Part shown: in pieces, positions 8,393 to 17,509 of the stretch | How positions within the stretch are numbered: the stretch's first letter is position 1 | How the letters are laid out: the number at the start of each line of letters is the position of its first letter | NCBI RefSeq assembly: GCF_003339505.1 | Contig: NZ_QPIW01000015.1 | Coordinates: 94,231-158,230, forward strand | Direction: 5' to 3' | Length of the DNA stretch: 64,000 nt | Source of the DNA: Runella aurantiaca | Lineage (GTDB): Bacteria; Bacteroidota; Bacteroidia; Cytophagales; Spirosomataceae | Program-made: the position numbers and the translations under genes | The notes under the pieces: generated by a model | What the model saw: the letters and a program-made list of their open reading frames with translations, nothing else | The model's database searches: none | What the model was told of the DNA's origin: nothing

Positions 8393-9495
8393 TAAAATTT
8401 CGTCAACAGTTTTTGCCAATTATCCAATTGACGATTTACATCAAACGTTAATGCTCGTTCGCGAAGCACATTTTTATCAATAACAATGGAGCCGTTCATG
8501 ACTTTTTGCATGATGTCGGCCAGTTTGGGAATATCAAACGCGGGAGCGACTTCGCCCATTCCTGGCTGTACAAACTCACTGATTCCGCCCGAATTAAAGC
8601 CTACCACAGGTTTTTGTAAATAAGCCGATTCAATCATCACCAACGGGAAAGGGTCCTCGCGAGAGGTCAGCACAAAACCGTCGCAGATGTTGAGATAATC
8701 ATAGTAGTCTTGTCCACCTTTGGCCCCTAAAGCAATAAAATTTAGGCCTTCTCTTTTTACCCGTTCTTCCAAATAATACGAAACCCCATACTCGCTACCG
8801 CTTCCTAGCCACACCAGATACGCGTTTTTGGGAAGGTGTTGCAGCAAATCGGGCACTATATCGTAGCCCTTACGCATACACATCGTACCCGACATCAACC
8901 ACACAAAAGCATCTGCTGGCAATCCTAGCTCCTGCCGCAAGCGAGCCCGGTCTTTTTGAAGATTTATTTTTTGGGTATCGATAAATGAATGCAAAAGGTG
9001 AAGATTAGGGGCTCCCATTTTTTGAAGTTGGTCCACCACAATTTGTGAGCATCCAAGTGTAGTCTGCGCATAGGTAAGCATTTCCGCAAAAGAATCGGCC
9101 CGGAGCGTATCGAATGTCTCTAGCAATTCATGCACGTGTACCACATAGGGTACCTTTAATTTACGCGCCAACCGCGCAAACTGCGGCATGGTGATTGTAT
9201 TGAAATACCATACATCTGGCTTAAACTCTTGGTGAATTCGCTTAATATAACTCTCTTCTGGCGTCAGTCCGAACACCCGATGATAGACCGCCTCTACCGA
9301 ATAATAAGGTAAACCACGGTGGAATTTATGAATATAGGTAGCGTCGGCTGGGGAGTTCTTGGCAAACAGTTCTCCCGCCTGACGCGCATAAACTGCTGTT
9401 TTTATATCGCTTCCTGTCAGATGCTTAATCAGATACCAAAGTACCATCTCCGAACCTGTCCGCGCGCCGGTAGGGGTAAAAAATAAAATCTTCAT
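8392..9495 (-). CDS. Glycosyltransferase family 4
   Basis: A 367-residue GT-B enzyme that starts with MKILFFTPTGARTGSEM. It shows FVWLMSGTMCMRKGYDI at the donor-domain entry and the E-x7-E region FVLTSREDPFPLVMIESAYL. It lies 3 bp downstream of the GT2 gene and overlaps the next GT4 by one base, a tight operon arrangement. It is likely cytoplasmic or peripherally membrane-bound and transfers one sugar to the undecaprenyl-linked intermediate. Donor unknown. Confidence 0.88.
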   Translation of the reverse strand: MKILFFTPTGARTGSEMVLWYLIKHLTGSDIKTAVYARQAGELFAKNSPADATYIHKFHRGLPYYSVEAVYHRVFGLTPEESYIKRIHQEFKPDVWYFNTITMPQFARLARKLKVPYVVHVHELLETFDTLRADSFAEMLTYAQTTLGCSQIVVDQLQKMGAPNLHLLHSFIDTQKINLQKDRARLRQELGLPADAFVWLMSGTMCMRKGYDIVPDLLQHLPKNAYLVWLGSGSEYGVSYYLEERVKREGLNFIALGAKGGQDYYDYLNICDGFVLTSREDPFPLVMIESAYLQKPVVGFNSGGISEFVQPGMGEVAPAFDIPKLADIMQKVMNGSIVIDKNVLRERALTFDVNRQLDNWQKLLTKF

Positions 9496-9498
9496 GCG

Positions 9499-10491
9499 TT
9501 AGACATGGCTCTTTGGATCGAGCTTATAAAAATAAGGCTTGTTACGAATGATTTTCCAAAAATAGGTAGAAAACAGCCAAACTTTACGTGTGAAGTCTTT
9601 TTGTTGCTCCAATTCCCCAAATGGATTCCGAAACTTACTCGCATTAAGGGCTATTTTCCACCCAAAATAGACGGGAATCATCAAATAATAGTTGAGCATA
9701 AGACCCAAAAAACGCCCAATGCCGAATTCTTTTCTCACCCAAACCAAGTTTGAAAGTTGAATTTGGGGATAAAAACGATTGATAATGGTAATCAACACTT
9801 CTTTCCTTTTGGGATTACTTCCCCACTCATGGTGAATGTAACCGCAATCTTCAAACACTTTCAGCTTGCCGACGCGCCCTAGTCGGCAGTTCCACTCCAC
9901 ATCTTCACCGTACAAAAAGAAGTCTTCATCCAATAACCCTGCCTTGTCGACCGCTTCTCGTTTGGCCAACAAAAAGGCCGCTGGAATCCAATCCACTTGG
10001 TCGGGGTCGTCGTAATGGGTTTCAGGGATTAATTTTTCGAGCAATGTCTTAAAAATTTGCCCGGGCGGCAACACGTACAGTGTCCGCTTAAATACGGCTA
10101 AACTGCGGTAAAAAGGGCGTGGAGTACGGTCCGAAAAAAGCTGAACACCTCCGCAGGCAACGGTCTCTGGCTGCGCATCCAAGCGCTGTACGCAACGCGT
10201 AATGGTATCTTCAATAAGCTCAGTATCAGAGTTAAGCAACAAATAATAACGTCCTTCTGATGCCCGAATTCCCGCGTTATTTGCCCTCGAAAACCCCGCA
10301 TTATAACCCATATTGAGCCATTGAACGTCGCTAAATTCACGCGTTATGATTTCCCCCGCACCGTCTTGCGAGTCATTGTCGACCACGATAATTTCAAAGC
10401 TAACTCCTTTGGTATGCTCATAAATTGAGCGGATACAATCGGTGGTTAATTTGAGGGTTTTATAGTGAATGATGATAATCGAAACGTCCAT
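9499..10491 (-). CDS. Glycosyltransferase family 2, rhamnosyltransferase-like
   Basis: A 330-residue GT-A enzyme. The N-terminus has VSIIIIHYKTLKLTTDCI and the nucleotide-binding VVDNDSQDG (about 36-44). The metal-binding motif is LLLNSDTE (about 84-91), and a GEDVEWNCR acidic motif follows near 190, where the catalytic base is expected. The C-terminal 80 residues are hydrophobic and basic and may associate with the membrane. Close relatives are often rhamnosyltransferases, but the donor cannot be read here. The 125 bp upstream is a repeat-containing gap that may mark an operon break. Confidence 0.88.
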   Translation of the reverse strand: MDVSIIIIHYKTLKLTTDCIRSIYEHTKGVSFEIIVVDNDSQDGAGEIITREFSDVQWLNMGYNAGFSRANNAGIRASEGRYYLLLNSDTELIEDTITRCVQRLDAQPETVACGGVQLFSDRTPRPFYRSLAVFKRTLYVLPPGQIFKTLLEKLIPETHYDDPDQVDWIPAAFLLAKREAVDKAGLLDEDFFLYGEDVEWNCRLGRVGKLKVFEDCGYIHHEWGSNPKRKEVLITIINRFYPQIQLSNLVWVRKEFGIGRFLGLMLNYYLMIPVYFGWKIALNASKFRNPFGELEQQKDFTRKVWLFSTYFWKIIRNKPYFYKLDPKSHV

Positions 10492-10616
10492 TCAAAAAAC
10501 ATTTATCATTTATCAGCGAACATTTATCATTGAATATCAGCCATTTTTGGCCATTTGGAAGCCCTCAATGCTGAATGATAACGGGGCCGCCCGTGCGGTG
10601 TTAAACGATCAATGAA
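10492..10616. repeat. Intergenic gap with TTTATCATT repeats and a small GC hairpin
   Basis: This 125-bp gap holds three copies of the TTATCATT unit between about 10502 and 10532, an inverted AATGATAA near 10574, and a short stem ACGGG-GCCG-CCCGT at 10581-10594. No open frame or -7 box is convincing. It may be a small dispersed repeat or a transcription break between the acyltransferase and the GT2 gene. Confidence 0.4.
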
Positions 10617-11270
10617 TTAATATACTTTATAACTTGGTGTAGGTCTTTTTTCCGCAGGGCTTCCCATGTAGACCCCCCAAGCTTCCGTATTTTTTGTAAT
10701 AGAAGCAGACATTGCCACAAGCGTACCTTCGGCAATGACCGTATAGTCGCGAATCGTGGCATTGACCCCAAAAAACGAATACGATTCTACTACACAGTGG
10801 CCCGAAAGCACCACATGCGATGTAAAAAATACGTGGTCTTTAATGACCCCGTGGTGGCCAATGTGATTCCCGCTCCATAGTACGCAATTATTGCCGATTT
10901 TGGTGAAAGGTTGAATGGTATTATCCTCTAAAATGAAGCAATTCTCACCAATTTCATTGCCAAATAACGTGGCTTTTGAACTAATATAACTGATAAACTC
11001 GTAGCCTTTGGCTTTGGCATCGAGGTATACTTTTTCGCGGTTTTTATTCATTTTCCGACCCGTCATGGGCGCAAAAAACTTAAACTCCGACGGCGGGAAG
11101 AGGGTTTCTACCTCTTCAAAAGCAACAACGGGTAATCCCCAAAAAGTGGCTTCCTTTAAATATTCCCGATTGACCGTAAAAGCCACTACCTCGTGGTCGG
11201 AGTCGTGGGTTAAATAAAAATGCGCCAGTTCCGCCGTGTCAAGCACTCCAAAAATTACAACTTTAGCCAT
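10617..11270 (-). CDS. NeuD/PglD-like sugar acyltransferase with left-handed beta-helix
   Basis: A 217-residue protein. The N-terminal 90 residues are a Rossmann-like domain (AKVVIFGVLDTAELAHFYL), as in PglD and NeuD. From about residue 110 hexapeptide repeats form a left-handed beta-helix, including IGENCFILEDN, IGNNCVLWSGN and the histidine-rich NHIGHHGVI that supplies the catalytic base in this family. Members transfer acetyl or formyl from CoA-type donors to an amino sugar. With the DegT aminotransferase (14231) it could make an N-acylated amino sugar precursor, an inference from context. Acyl donor unknown. Confidence 0.82.
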   Translation of the reverse strand: MAKVVIFGVLDTAELAHFYLTHDSDHEVVAFTVNREYLKEATFWGLPVVAFEEVETLFPPSEFKFFAPMTGRKMNKNREKVYLDAKAKGYEFISYISSKATLFGNEIGENCFILEDNTIQPFTKIGNNCVLWSGNHIGHHGVIKDHVFFTSHVVLSGHCVVESYSFFGVNATIRDYTVIAEGTLVAMSASITKNTEAWGVYMGSPAEKRPTPSYKVY

Positions 11271-11353
11271 TTTTTTATCCTTAATTGTCTTTGGTTAAGC
11301 ATTATGTACTAGGCAATTCCATTTTCAATAAACGTTTAACCAATGACTTTCTT

Positions 11354-12052
11354 CTAAACTAATTCATATTCGTTCAAAAAACCCTGAATTGTGGACACGT
11401 CATTAAACATCATAATGTCCACAATCGATAGCCAAGGCACAAATTCATTTTTGAATTGGGGATACACAATCGGCTTTGCTTTGATAAAGTTTAACCGAAT
11501 TTGATTTTGCTCAAACACGGTTTTATCGTACAACTCCATACCCCCAATCGGATTAATATAATGCGCTGCTTTTTCTTGCTGACAAATATCCAAAATTCGT
11601 TCCTGCGCCTTCAGATGGGTATTTTGATAGATACTAGAACTCGACACAATCTCGGTTTGAATATCGAGATAATCAACTAAAATCCGAAAACCATCGGCAA
11701 TCCAGTCGCTCAGTTTTTCGGCATCTAAGTTGATAATTTTTTCGGTGACTGCAAAAGCCGTTGAATAAAACGGCGCCTTTTTATAGGCTTGCTCAAGTGT
11801 TTTGAGCAGCTTTCCCCGCCATTTGGGGTCATTGCCCAGGTAAATTTCGTTGATAAGCTTATTTTGACTGGCCTCTTTGAGGGGAATCGTAAACAAATAC
11901 TCCTGACCATTTACCAATATCCGATTCCGGTTAATCCAACCTTTATTGATGTAATTGACATCATCATACAACACAAACTTATCAACACCATTCAGCAGTT
12001 GCAGGTACCCAATGTAAGGCAAAAAATAGGGTTGCATAATGGCAAGGCGCAT
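11354..12052 (-). CDS. WbqC family protein
   Basis: A 232-residue soluble protein with the WbqC signature at the start (LAIMQPYFLPYIGYLQLL, then KFVLYDDVNYINKGWINRNRI split over about 27-46) and a later HYINPIGGMELYD. The family is common in O-antigen and capsule loci and often sits beside sugar aminotransferases. Its biochemical role is not established to my knowledge; transfer of an acyl or aminoacyl group to an amino sugar is a reasonable guess only. A strong terminator-like hairpin lies 43 bp upstream of its start, so it may be the first gene of a separate transcript. Confidence 0.85.
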   Translation of the reverse strand: MRLAIMQPYFLPYIGYLQLLNGVDKFVLYDDVNYINKGWINRNRILVNGQEYLFTIPLKEASQNKLINEIYLGNDPKWRGKLLKTLEQAYKKAPFYSTAFAVTEKIINLDAEKLSDWIADGFRILVDYLDIQTEIVSSSSIYQNTHLKAQERILDICQQEKAAHYINPIGGMELYDKTVFEQNQIRLNFIKAKPIVYPQFKNEFVPWLSIVDIMMFNDVSTIQGFLNEYELV

Positions 12053-12085
12053 AAGATGAGAGATGTTAAGTTTATAATCAACACT

Positions 12086-12117
12086 AAAAAAAACCGTTCG
12101 TATAAATTATACGAACG
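12086..12117 (-). terminator. Intrinsic terminator or attenuator inside the polysaccharide cluster
   Basis: On the minus strand a perfect 23-bp palindrome (arms CGTTCGTATAA/TTATACGAACG, 12095-12117) is followed after one G by eight T residues (12086-12093). This has the form of a Rho-independent terminator for transcripts coming from 12147-14228. It would separate the export half of the cluster from the WbqC-glycosyltransferase half. Confidence 0.7.
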
Positions 12118-12146
12118 TTCGGAAAAGGATATTTATCGAGCCAACG

Positions 12147-14228
12147 CTATTTCAGCTTTCGTAAATAATAATCTTCTCCTTTCACAATCATCCCCTTCAT
12201 TGTCGTATCTGTTCCTAATCTAATATCTGTTGGAAGAGGCCTAAAAAGGGCAATGGTATCGCTTTTGGCATACATCAAATAGTCAGTTCCCGGCGGAATG
12301 GGCCGCAGAGGTTGTTCAAAAGGGCGAATTGGAATCAATCGTCGGGTAAGGTGTTTTCCGTAGAGCGGGTACTCAAAATCATCATTGATGGTTCCTAAGG
12401 CCACCGTGGCGGAGTCGGGCACCAACTCATCAAATTTCAAGTAAGCCTGCGTAATATCGGGCCGCGCAAACGTCATCATCGGAATACGCTCCGTTTTAAA
12501 GGCAGACTTTTTACCCAACGCATCAAAAGGCAAACAGCGGAAATTGAGAAATACCGCCAATAGCGCCGAAATACAGGCGACAACGGTCACGACACCCACG
12601 TATGTTTTCAACGCTACCGAATACCCTGATTTTTCGAGGCTGTATTTATGGGTAAAGAGTAATGTTAAAAATAATACCCCAAAAACGCCCGTTTCCTGAA
12701 AATAACGCCCTTTCCAAGGGTCGTAGGGGGCAGAATAAGACAATGCCGCAAAATGAAGCAATAACGCAACGGCCAAAAACCAGTGCGACGGCGAACGGAG
12801 GATGCCAAACAACGCCAAAAACAACAAGGGAAACACCAAGGCAAAACCGAAGATTCCCCAATACGGGTTGCCATTAAAAAACTCAAACCGGCGTTCAAAA
12901 GAAAAAGGAACAATCGAAAACTCCGTCGTTTCGTCCAGCCGCATCCGCAGCTTATCTTCTAACCAAACCAGCGGAATACGCATCCCACGATTAATATCCT
13001 GCCCTATTTTCACATTACGCAGCCCGTCCAGATTGACAAAATCATAGGCATATCTGACCACATTGCGCGAGCCTTGCTCAAACAGGTTTCGGTAGCCTCC
13101 ATTGGAGGTGGCTCGTTCGATAGACTGGTGTTTGAGTGAAGTTGGTGGCCCGATGGGATGTCCGAATACCTGTATATTTTTAACGTAACCCGTTGGCAAT
13201 GTCCACAGGCAGAAGCAAACAACAATTGCAATTCCCAGTTTAAAAATAGCGGTCCAATTGATACCTAATATTACATTTTCTTTCTTTTGACCTTTTCCCT
13301 TTTGCAAAAACACCGTATAAATCATCACTACAAAAACCGATGGCAGAAGTAGCGTAAACGTTACTTTATGACCATAAACGATTCCAAAACTCAACGCCGC
13401 CAGATACAAATAGCGGTTTTCGTAGGTTACTCGGTACGTAAACAAAAAATAAAGCAAGCAACTCAAATAAGCCGCTAGTACAATGTCGGTTTCGGTTGTA
13501 ACAGCCTGCATCAAAAAATCCAAAAACAATGCAAATGCTAAAGCACAGAAAAAACTTGCATTAAGACGGTTTTTGGTGATTCGCTGGGCAATCCCAAAAA
13601 CAGCGACGAGGGTAATCCAGTACGAAAGATGATGGATAAGTTTAAAGGCATTTTCAAATTTCCCCGTAATCAAATACGAATAAATCTGAATGGTACACAC
13701 GCTTTTGGGATAGGTATCAATGTTCCAATTGGTACCTCCAAAATGCGCCATGGTACCGCGTTGAATGTACTGAATGACCCGATTCAAGTGGCCTGTCATG
13801 CTATCCCATTCATTAGGAACCGTGAAAAGCACTAAAAGTAAATTCGTAATCCCGATAATGGCTACCGAAAGAATCATGATTCCAAACAGGAATCTCAAAT
13901 ATACAGTCCCACTGACATACCAACGCTGGGCGGCGTGCCAACGACTTATTACCATTTTAAGGGGTGAAAAAGCCGTTGTTTGAGGGGTTATTTTGCTAAA
14001 AACAAAGCTTAGAATTGTAGGAGGAATAAAAACCGCAATCGCCCACGCCCATGTACTACCTGTCAGGTCTAGCGCCGAGAGGCAATATCCCGTAATAATA
14101 ATGCTGCCTGCAAAAAGGAGAAATGACGTAATCAACCATTCTATCAAAGACGGACGACAAATACCGGCAGACGTGCGTCCGATGTATCCTAAAAAAACAC
14201 CGAAACTTAGTAAGCTAATCAGCACCAT
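12147..14228 (-). CDS. Polytopic GT-C-like membrane protein
   Basis: A 693-residue inner-membrane protein with about 12 predicted helices and a soluble C-terminal part (from about 590). The first long extracytoplasmic loop has WDSMTGHLNRV, that is D142-S-x3-H147-L-x-R150-V, the motif also found at D98 of the 5157-7217 protein. The Asp in that position matches the catalytic residue of GT-C enzymes using polyprenyl-phosphate sugars. It starts 2 bp after the aminotransferase stop and is followed by a terminator hairpin. Function is inferred from topology and context; overall sequence similarity to named families is low. Confidence 0.6.
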   Translation of the reverse strand: MVLISLLSFGVFLGYIGRTSAGICRPSLIEWLITSFLLFAGSIIITGYCLSALDLTGSTWAWAIAVFIPPTILSFVFSKITPQTTAFSPLKMVISRWHAAQRWYVSGTVYLRFLFGIMILSVAIIGITNLLLVLFTVPNEWDSMTGHLNRVIQYIQRGTMAHFGGTNWNIDTYPKSVCTIQIYSYLITGKFENAFKLIHHLSYWITLVAVFGIAQRITKNRLNASFFCALAFALFLDFLMQAVTTETDIVLAAYLSCLLYFLFTYRVTYENRYLYLAALSFGIVYGHKVTFTLLLPSVFVVMIYTVFLQKGKGQKKENVILGINWTAIFKLGIAIVVCFCLWTLPTGYVKNIQVFGHPIGPPTSLKHQSIERATSNGGYRNLFEQGSRNVVRYAYDFVNLDGLRNVKIGQDINRGMRIPLVWLEDKLRMRLDETTEFSIVPFSFERRFEFFNGNPYWGIFGFALVFPLLFLALFGILRSPSHWFLAVALLLHFAALSYSAPYDPWKGRYFQETGVFGVLFLTLLFTHKYSLEKSGYSVALKTYVGVVTVVACISALLAVFLNFRCLPFDALGKKSAFKTERIPMMTFARPDITQAYLKFDELVPDSATVALGTINDDFEYPLYGKHLTRRLIPIRPFEQPLRPIPPGTDYLMYAKSDTIALFRPLPTDIRLGTDTTMKGMIVKGEDYYLRKLK

Positions 14229-14230
14229 AC

Positions 14231-15304
14231 TTACAGAATTTGGTTAATCAATTCCGAAATGCGCCTTACGTCTTCGTGGGGCAGTTCGGCGTGCAGAGGT
14301 AAACAAAGCACCCGTAAAGAAATATCTTCAGAAACAGGGCAGGATTCCGCATCCTTCAAAAAGGGCAATTTATTGAGAGAAGGATAAAAATAACGACGCG
14401 GAGTAATTTCGTTTTTGACCAGAAAATCACGCACTTCCAACGTTTTATTTTCTGATTCAAAAACAACGGGATAGTAGGCATAATTACGCCCTAGTCCTTC
14501 TACCCATTGAGGAGCCTCAAGGTGATTCCAATCAAGTAGCTCAGTATATAAATCACAAACTGCTTTACGAGCGGCAATCAACTGCGGCACAAGCGGCAAG
14601 TTGCAAAGCCCCATAGCGGCATGAACTTCGGAGTTTTTACCGTTGATTCCGACAAAATAATAATCATCACCCCGATGGCCGAAAGCCCGCAATAGGTGTA
14701 ATTTATCGTGCCATTTGGCATCATTTGCAATAATAGCCCCCCCCTCTACCGTATGAAAAAGCTTGGTAGCGTGGAAACTGCACGTAGAAAAATCGCCGTA
14801 AGAAAGCAAAGAACGCCCGTTTAAGGTTGCGCCAAATGCATGAGCACCGTCATAGATAACAATGAGGTTGTGCTTCTTTGCAATTTTTTCAATCGCTTCT
14901 ACATCACAGGCATTACCATAGACGTGAGTCGCCAGAATCGCCCGCGTGCGTTCGGTAATGGCGGCTTCTATCAGGTCGGGGTTAATACAATAGGTCTGGG
15001 AATCAATATCGACAAATACAGGCGTAGAGTTTTCCCACAATATCACATTGGTGGTGGCAACGTATGAAAAAGGCGTTGTAATAATTTCTCCAGGCTCATC
15101 CAATAGTTTAAGCGCCATTTGAAGCACAATCGTCCCATTGCCACAAAAATACAGATGGTCTACATTCAAGTATTCTTTAAGCCCCTGTTCCAATTCCTGC
15201 GCCAAAGGCCCATTGTTGGTAAGCAGGGCCTTGTCCCAGATTTTTCTTAAATAAGAAACATATTGATCAAAATCGGGAAGGTATGTTTTAGTAACGTTAA
15301 TCAT
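14231..15304 (-). CDS. DegT/DnrJ/EryC1/StrS sugar aminotransferase
   Basis: A 357-residue PLP enzyme that aminates a nucleotide-linked keto sugar. The PLP lysine is K181 in FHATKLFHTVEGGA, and D152 in YDGAHAFGA is the expected pyridine-nitrogen contact. The N-terminal NGPLAQELEQ and FCGNGTIVLQMAL segments are typical. The product would be an amino sugar such as a 3-amino-3,6-dideoxyhexose or a 4-amino sugar; which one cannot be told. No partner dehydratase or ketoisomerase is present in the window, so the keto-sugar substrate must be made elsewhere. The NeuD-like and WbqC proteins downstream are plausible next steps. Confidence 0.88.
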   Translation of the reverse strand: MINVTKTYLPDFDQYVSYLRKIWDKALLTNNGPLAQELEQGLKEYLNVDHLYFCGNGTIVLQMALKLLDEPGEIITTPFSYVATTNVILWENSTPVFVDIDSQTYCINPDLIEAAITERTRAILATHVYGNACDVEAIEKIAKKHNLIVIYDGAHAFGATLNGRSLLSYGDFSTCSFHATKLFHTVEGGAIIANDAKWHDKLHLLRAFGHRGDDYYFVGINGKNSEVHAAMGLCNLPLVPQLIAARKAVCDLYTELLDWNHLEAPQWVEGLGRNYAYYPVVFESENKTLEVRDFLVKNEITPRRYFYPSLNKLPFLKDAESCPVSEDISLRVLCLPLHAELPHEDVRRISELINQIL

Positions 15305-15325
15305 TCGCTTCGGCGAGCCGACCGT

Positions 15326-16576
15326 TTAGACCAGTACTTCTGACTGAGAAATTTGAAAATTTAATTGAGGGCGCACATACCCGGGCCATTTGCCGTACCA
15401 AGTAACACCCTCCCGGTGGTCTTCCACCTCAAAGGCCAGTGCATCGGGCAACTGAAATAATACAGTAGATGTATCTTTTACGACCATGATTGAAATCACG
15501 TACGAGCCGTCATTCAGGAAATTGCCCGGAATCTCCAGCGTAGCAGCCACCAATCCTTTTTCAAAAGATTGGGAGGTAGTTCCTACGTTAAAGATACACT
15601 CTCCCGTAAAAGCATATAAGTGCAGACTTAAATTTAAATCGGCACGCTCGGCCATGTTCCAAAATTCAATGTGAACACGGGCGGGGGTTGTTACATCTAT
15701 GTAATGTTTACCTCCCTGATACTCAGGGTCAATACGAACTGTCCTAAAGCGCACTTCGTCGCTACCAGGGGCTTCTTCGGGAGTTTCCCAGAAATGCTCC
15801 AAGTTCGTTTTGGCCACATGGCTAAGGTAATTATTGACGACGTGCGTGGTATCTCCTTGCATTTTTAGGCGCCCGTGTTCAAAATAGAAAGCACGATTGC
15901 AAAGAGATTGCACAGCGGCAAGGTTATGACTTACGAATAAAATCGTACGGCCGCTTTCAGATACATCGCGCATTTTGCCGAGACATTTCTTCTGAAAATC
16001 GGCATCGCCTACCGCAAGCACTTCATCGATTATGAGGATTTCAGGACTAAGATGAGCCGATATAGCAAAGCCTAGTCGTACATACATCCCTGAAGAATAG
16101 CGTTTTACGGGAGTGTCCAAAAACTTCTCAACCCCTGCAAACTCCACAATACTCTCGAACGCACTCTTGATTTCGTGGCGTTTCATACCGAGAATCGCTC
16201 CATTGAGAAAGATATTTTCCCGCCCCGTCAATTCAGGGTGAAAACCCGTCCCGACTTCGAGCAAACTCGCCACACGTCCTTTTATTGTTACTTTTCCGCC
16301 CGTAGGCTCAGTGATTTTACTGAGGATTTTCAACAAAGTAGATTTACCCGCGCCATTATGGCCGATAATCCCTACCCTGTCGCCTTGGTCAACGGCAAAA
16401 TTCACATCCCGAAGTGCCCAAAACTCTTCCTTTTCTACCTCATCCTGTTCGCCTTTACCAAAAAAATGCTTGAATTTCTCCGAAAAAGTATCGCGTAAGG
16501 TCGAACTTTTACGCATCGCTTTTTGGTGATCGATGATGTATTTTTTGCTTATATCTTCTGCTACAATTACCTGCAT
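15326..16576 (-). CDS. wzt: Polysaccharide ABC transporter ATPase with C-terminal glycan-binding domain
   Basis: A 416-residue protein. The N-terminal ATPase (about 1-245) has Walker A GHNGAGKST (about 72-80), signature YSSGM (about 160) and Walker B ILIIDE (about 180-185), with the long pre-Walker insert typical of Wzt. The C-terminal 150 residues are a beta-sandwich of the Wzt-C type, which in E. coli O9a Wzt recognises the end of the finished chain. Export may therefore depend on a chain-terminating modification. The ATG at 16576 is preferred over a TTG four codons earlier. It pairs with the permease 35 bp upstream. Confidence 0.92.
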   Translation of the reverse strand: MQVIVAEDISKKYIIDHQKAMRKSSTLRDTFSEKFKHFFGKGEQDEVEKEEFWALRDVNFAVDQGDRVGIIGHNGAGKSTLLKILSKITEPTGGKVTIKGRVASLLEVGTGFHPELTGRENIFLNGAILGMKRHEIKSAFESIVEFAGVEKFLDTPVKRYSSGMYVRLGFAISAHLSPEILIIDEVLAVGDADFQKKCLGKMRDVSESGRTILFVSHNLAAVQSLCNRAFYFEHGRLKMQGDTTHVVNNYLSHVAKTNLEHFWETPEEAPGSDEVRFRTVRIDPEYQGGKHYIDVTTPARVHIEFWNMAERADLNLSLHLYAFTGECIFNVGTTSQSFEKGLVAATLEIPGNFLNDGSYVISIMVVKDTSTVLFQLPDALAFEVEDHREGVTWYGKWPGYVRPQLNFQISQSEVLV

Positions 16577-16611
16577 TGAGCGCCCCAAAGTTTATATAGG
16601 TTCAAAAGTAA

Positions 16612-17454
16612 TCAAATGTAGTCAACAAATGAATTTTCTTCCTTACGAAAATAGTAAATGGAAATCAGCAACATAACCGATATAACACCCACCGTACTGT
16701 ACAAACTACTCACCTTGAAAAAGGAACCATCCCCTAGCAAAGACCACTTAAATCCGTTGATAATACTCACCATCGGGTTGAGATAATACAAATCGTACCA
16801 CCAAGCATCTTGGCTGGCTTCTACTAATGAAGCGCTGTAAGCAATCGGACAGGCATAGAATCCAATCTGCACTAGGAAAGGAATGAGTTGGGCAATATCA
16901 CGGAAGCGAACATTCAATACGGAGAAAAACAATCCAAATGATAAAGATGTCAACAAAGCCAACAATACAAACAACGGAAGGAAAATAATCTCCAAACCAG
17001 GCAAATGGTTTTTCCAGAGGGCAATGATGAAGTATAAACCCAGCGATACGGCAAAGTCTATAAATCCAACCAAAACCGAACTTAACGGCATAATCAGTCG
17101 GGGAAAATATGTTTTGGTTACCAAATTGGAGTTCAGCAAAATACTGTGGCTGATTTGGGTAAACGTATTGGCAAAAAACGTCCAAATCGTAATACCCGCC
17201 AATACCATCAAGGGATAAGGGACACCCGCGTCTCCCTCAAATTTACCCACCATTTCAAAAACAAAAACCATTACCGCCATTGTAGCCAAGGGCCGTAAAA
17301 CGGCCCAAGCAGCTCCAATAGCGGTTTGTTTGTACCGAACCGACAAATCACGCCGGGCAAGAATCCACAGCAATTCTCGGTTTTTCCACAAATCTTTCCA
17401 ATAGTTTTTGGCGCCGTGACCAGCCTCAATCACTACTTCATTTAAATATGCCAT
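16612..17454 (-). CDS. wzm: Polysaccharide ABC transporter permease
   Basis: A 280-residue ABC-2 type permease. The N-terminal amphipathic segment carries LWKNRELLWILARRDLSVRY (about 23-42), followed by six hydrophobic helices and a basic C-terminus (YYFRKEENSFVDYI). With the Wzt ATPase it forms the pore that moves undecaprenyl-linked polysaccharide across the inner membrane. No Wzx flippase or Wzy polymerase was found in the window, which supports the ABC-dependent route. Confidence 0.92.
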   Translation of the reverse strand: MAYLNEVVIEAGHGAKNYWKDLWKNRELLWILARRDLSVRYKQTAIGAAWAVLRPLATMAVMVFVFEMVGKFEGDAGVPYPLMVLAGITIWTFFANTFTQISHSILLNSNLVTKTYFPRLIMPLSSVLVGFIDFAVSLGLYFIIALWKNHLPGLEIIFLPLFVLLALLTSLSFGLFFSVLNVRFRDIAQLIPFLVQIGFYACPIAYSASLVEASQDAWWYDLYYLNPMVSIINGFKWSLLGDGSFFKVSSLYSTVGVISVMLLISIYYFRKEENSFVDYI

Positions 17455-17509
17455 CTGTAGTTATTGTACGAATTAAGAGTTAGCTTCCATAAAATCAGGA
17501 AAAACTAAC

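Noticed and set aside
10502..10535. TTTATCATT repeats as a CRISPR array
   Set aside because: The units are only 8-9 bp, adjacent, without spacers of regular length and without cas genes.
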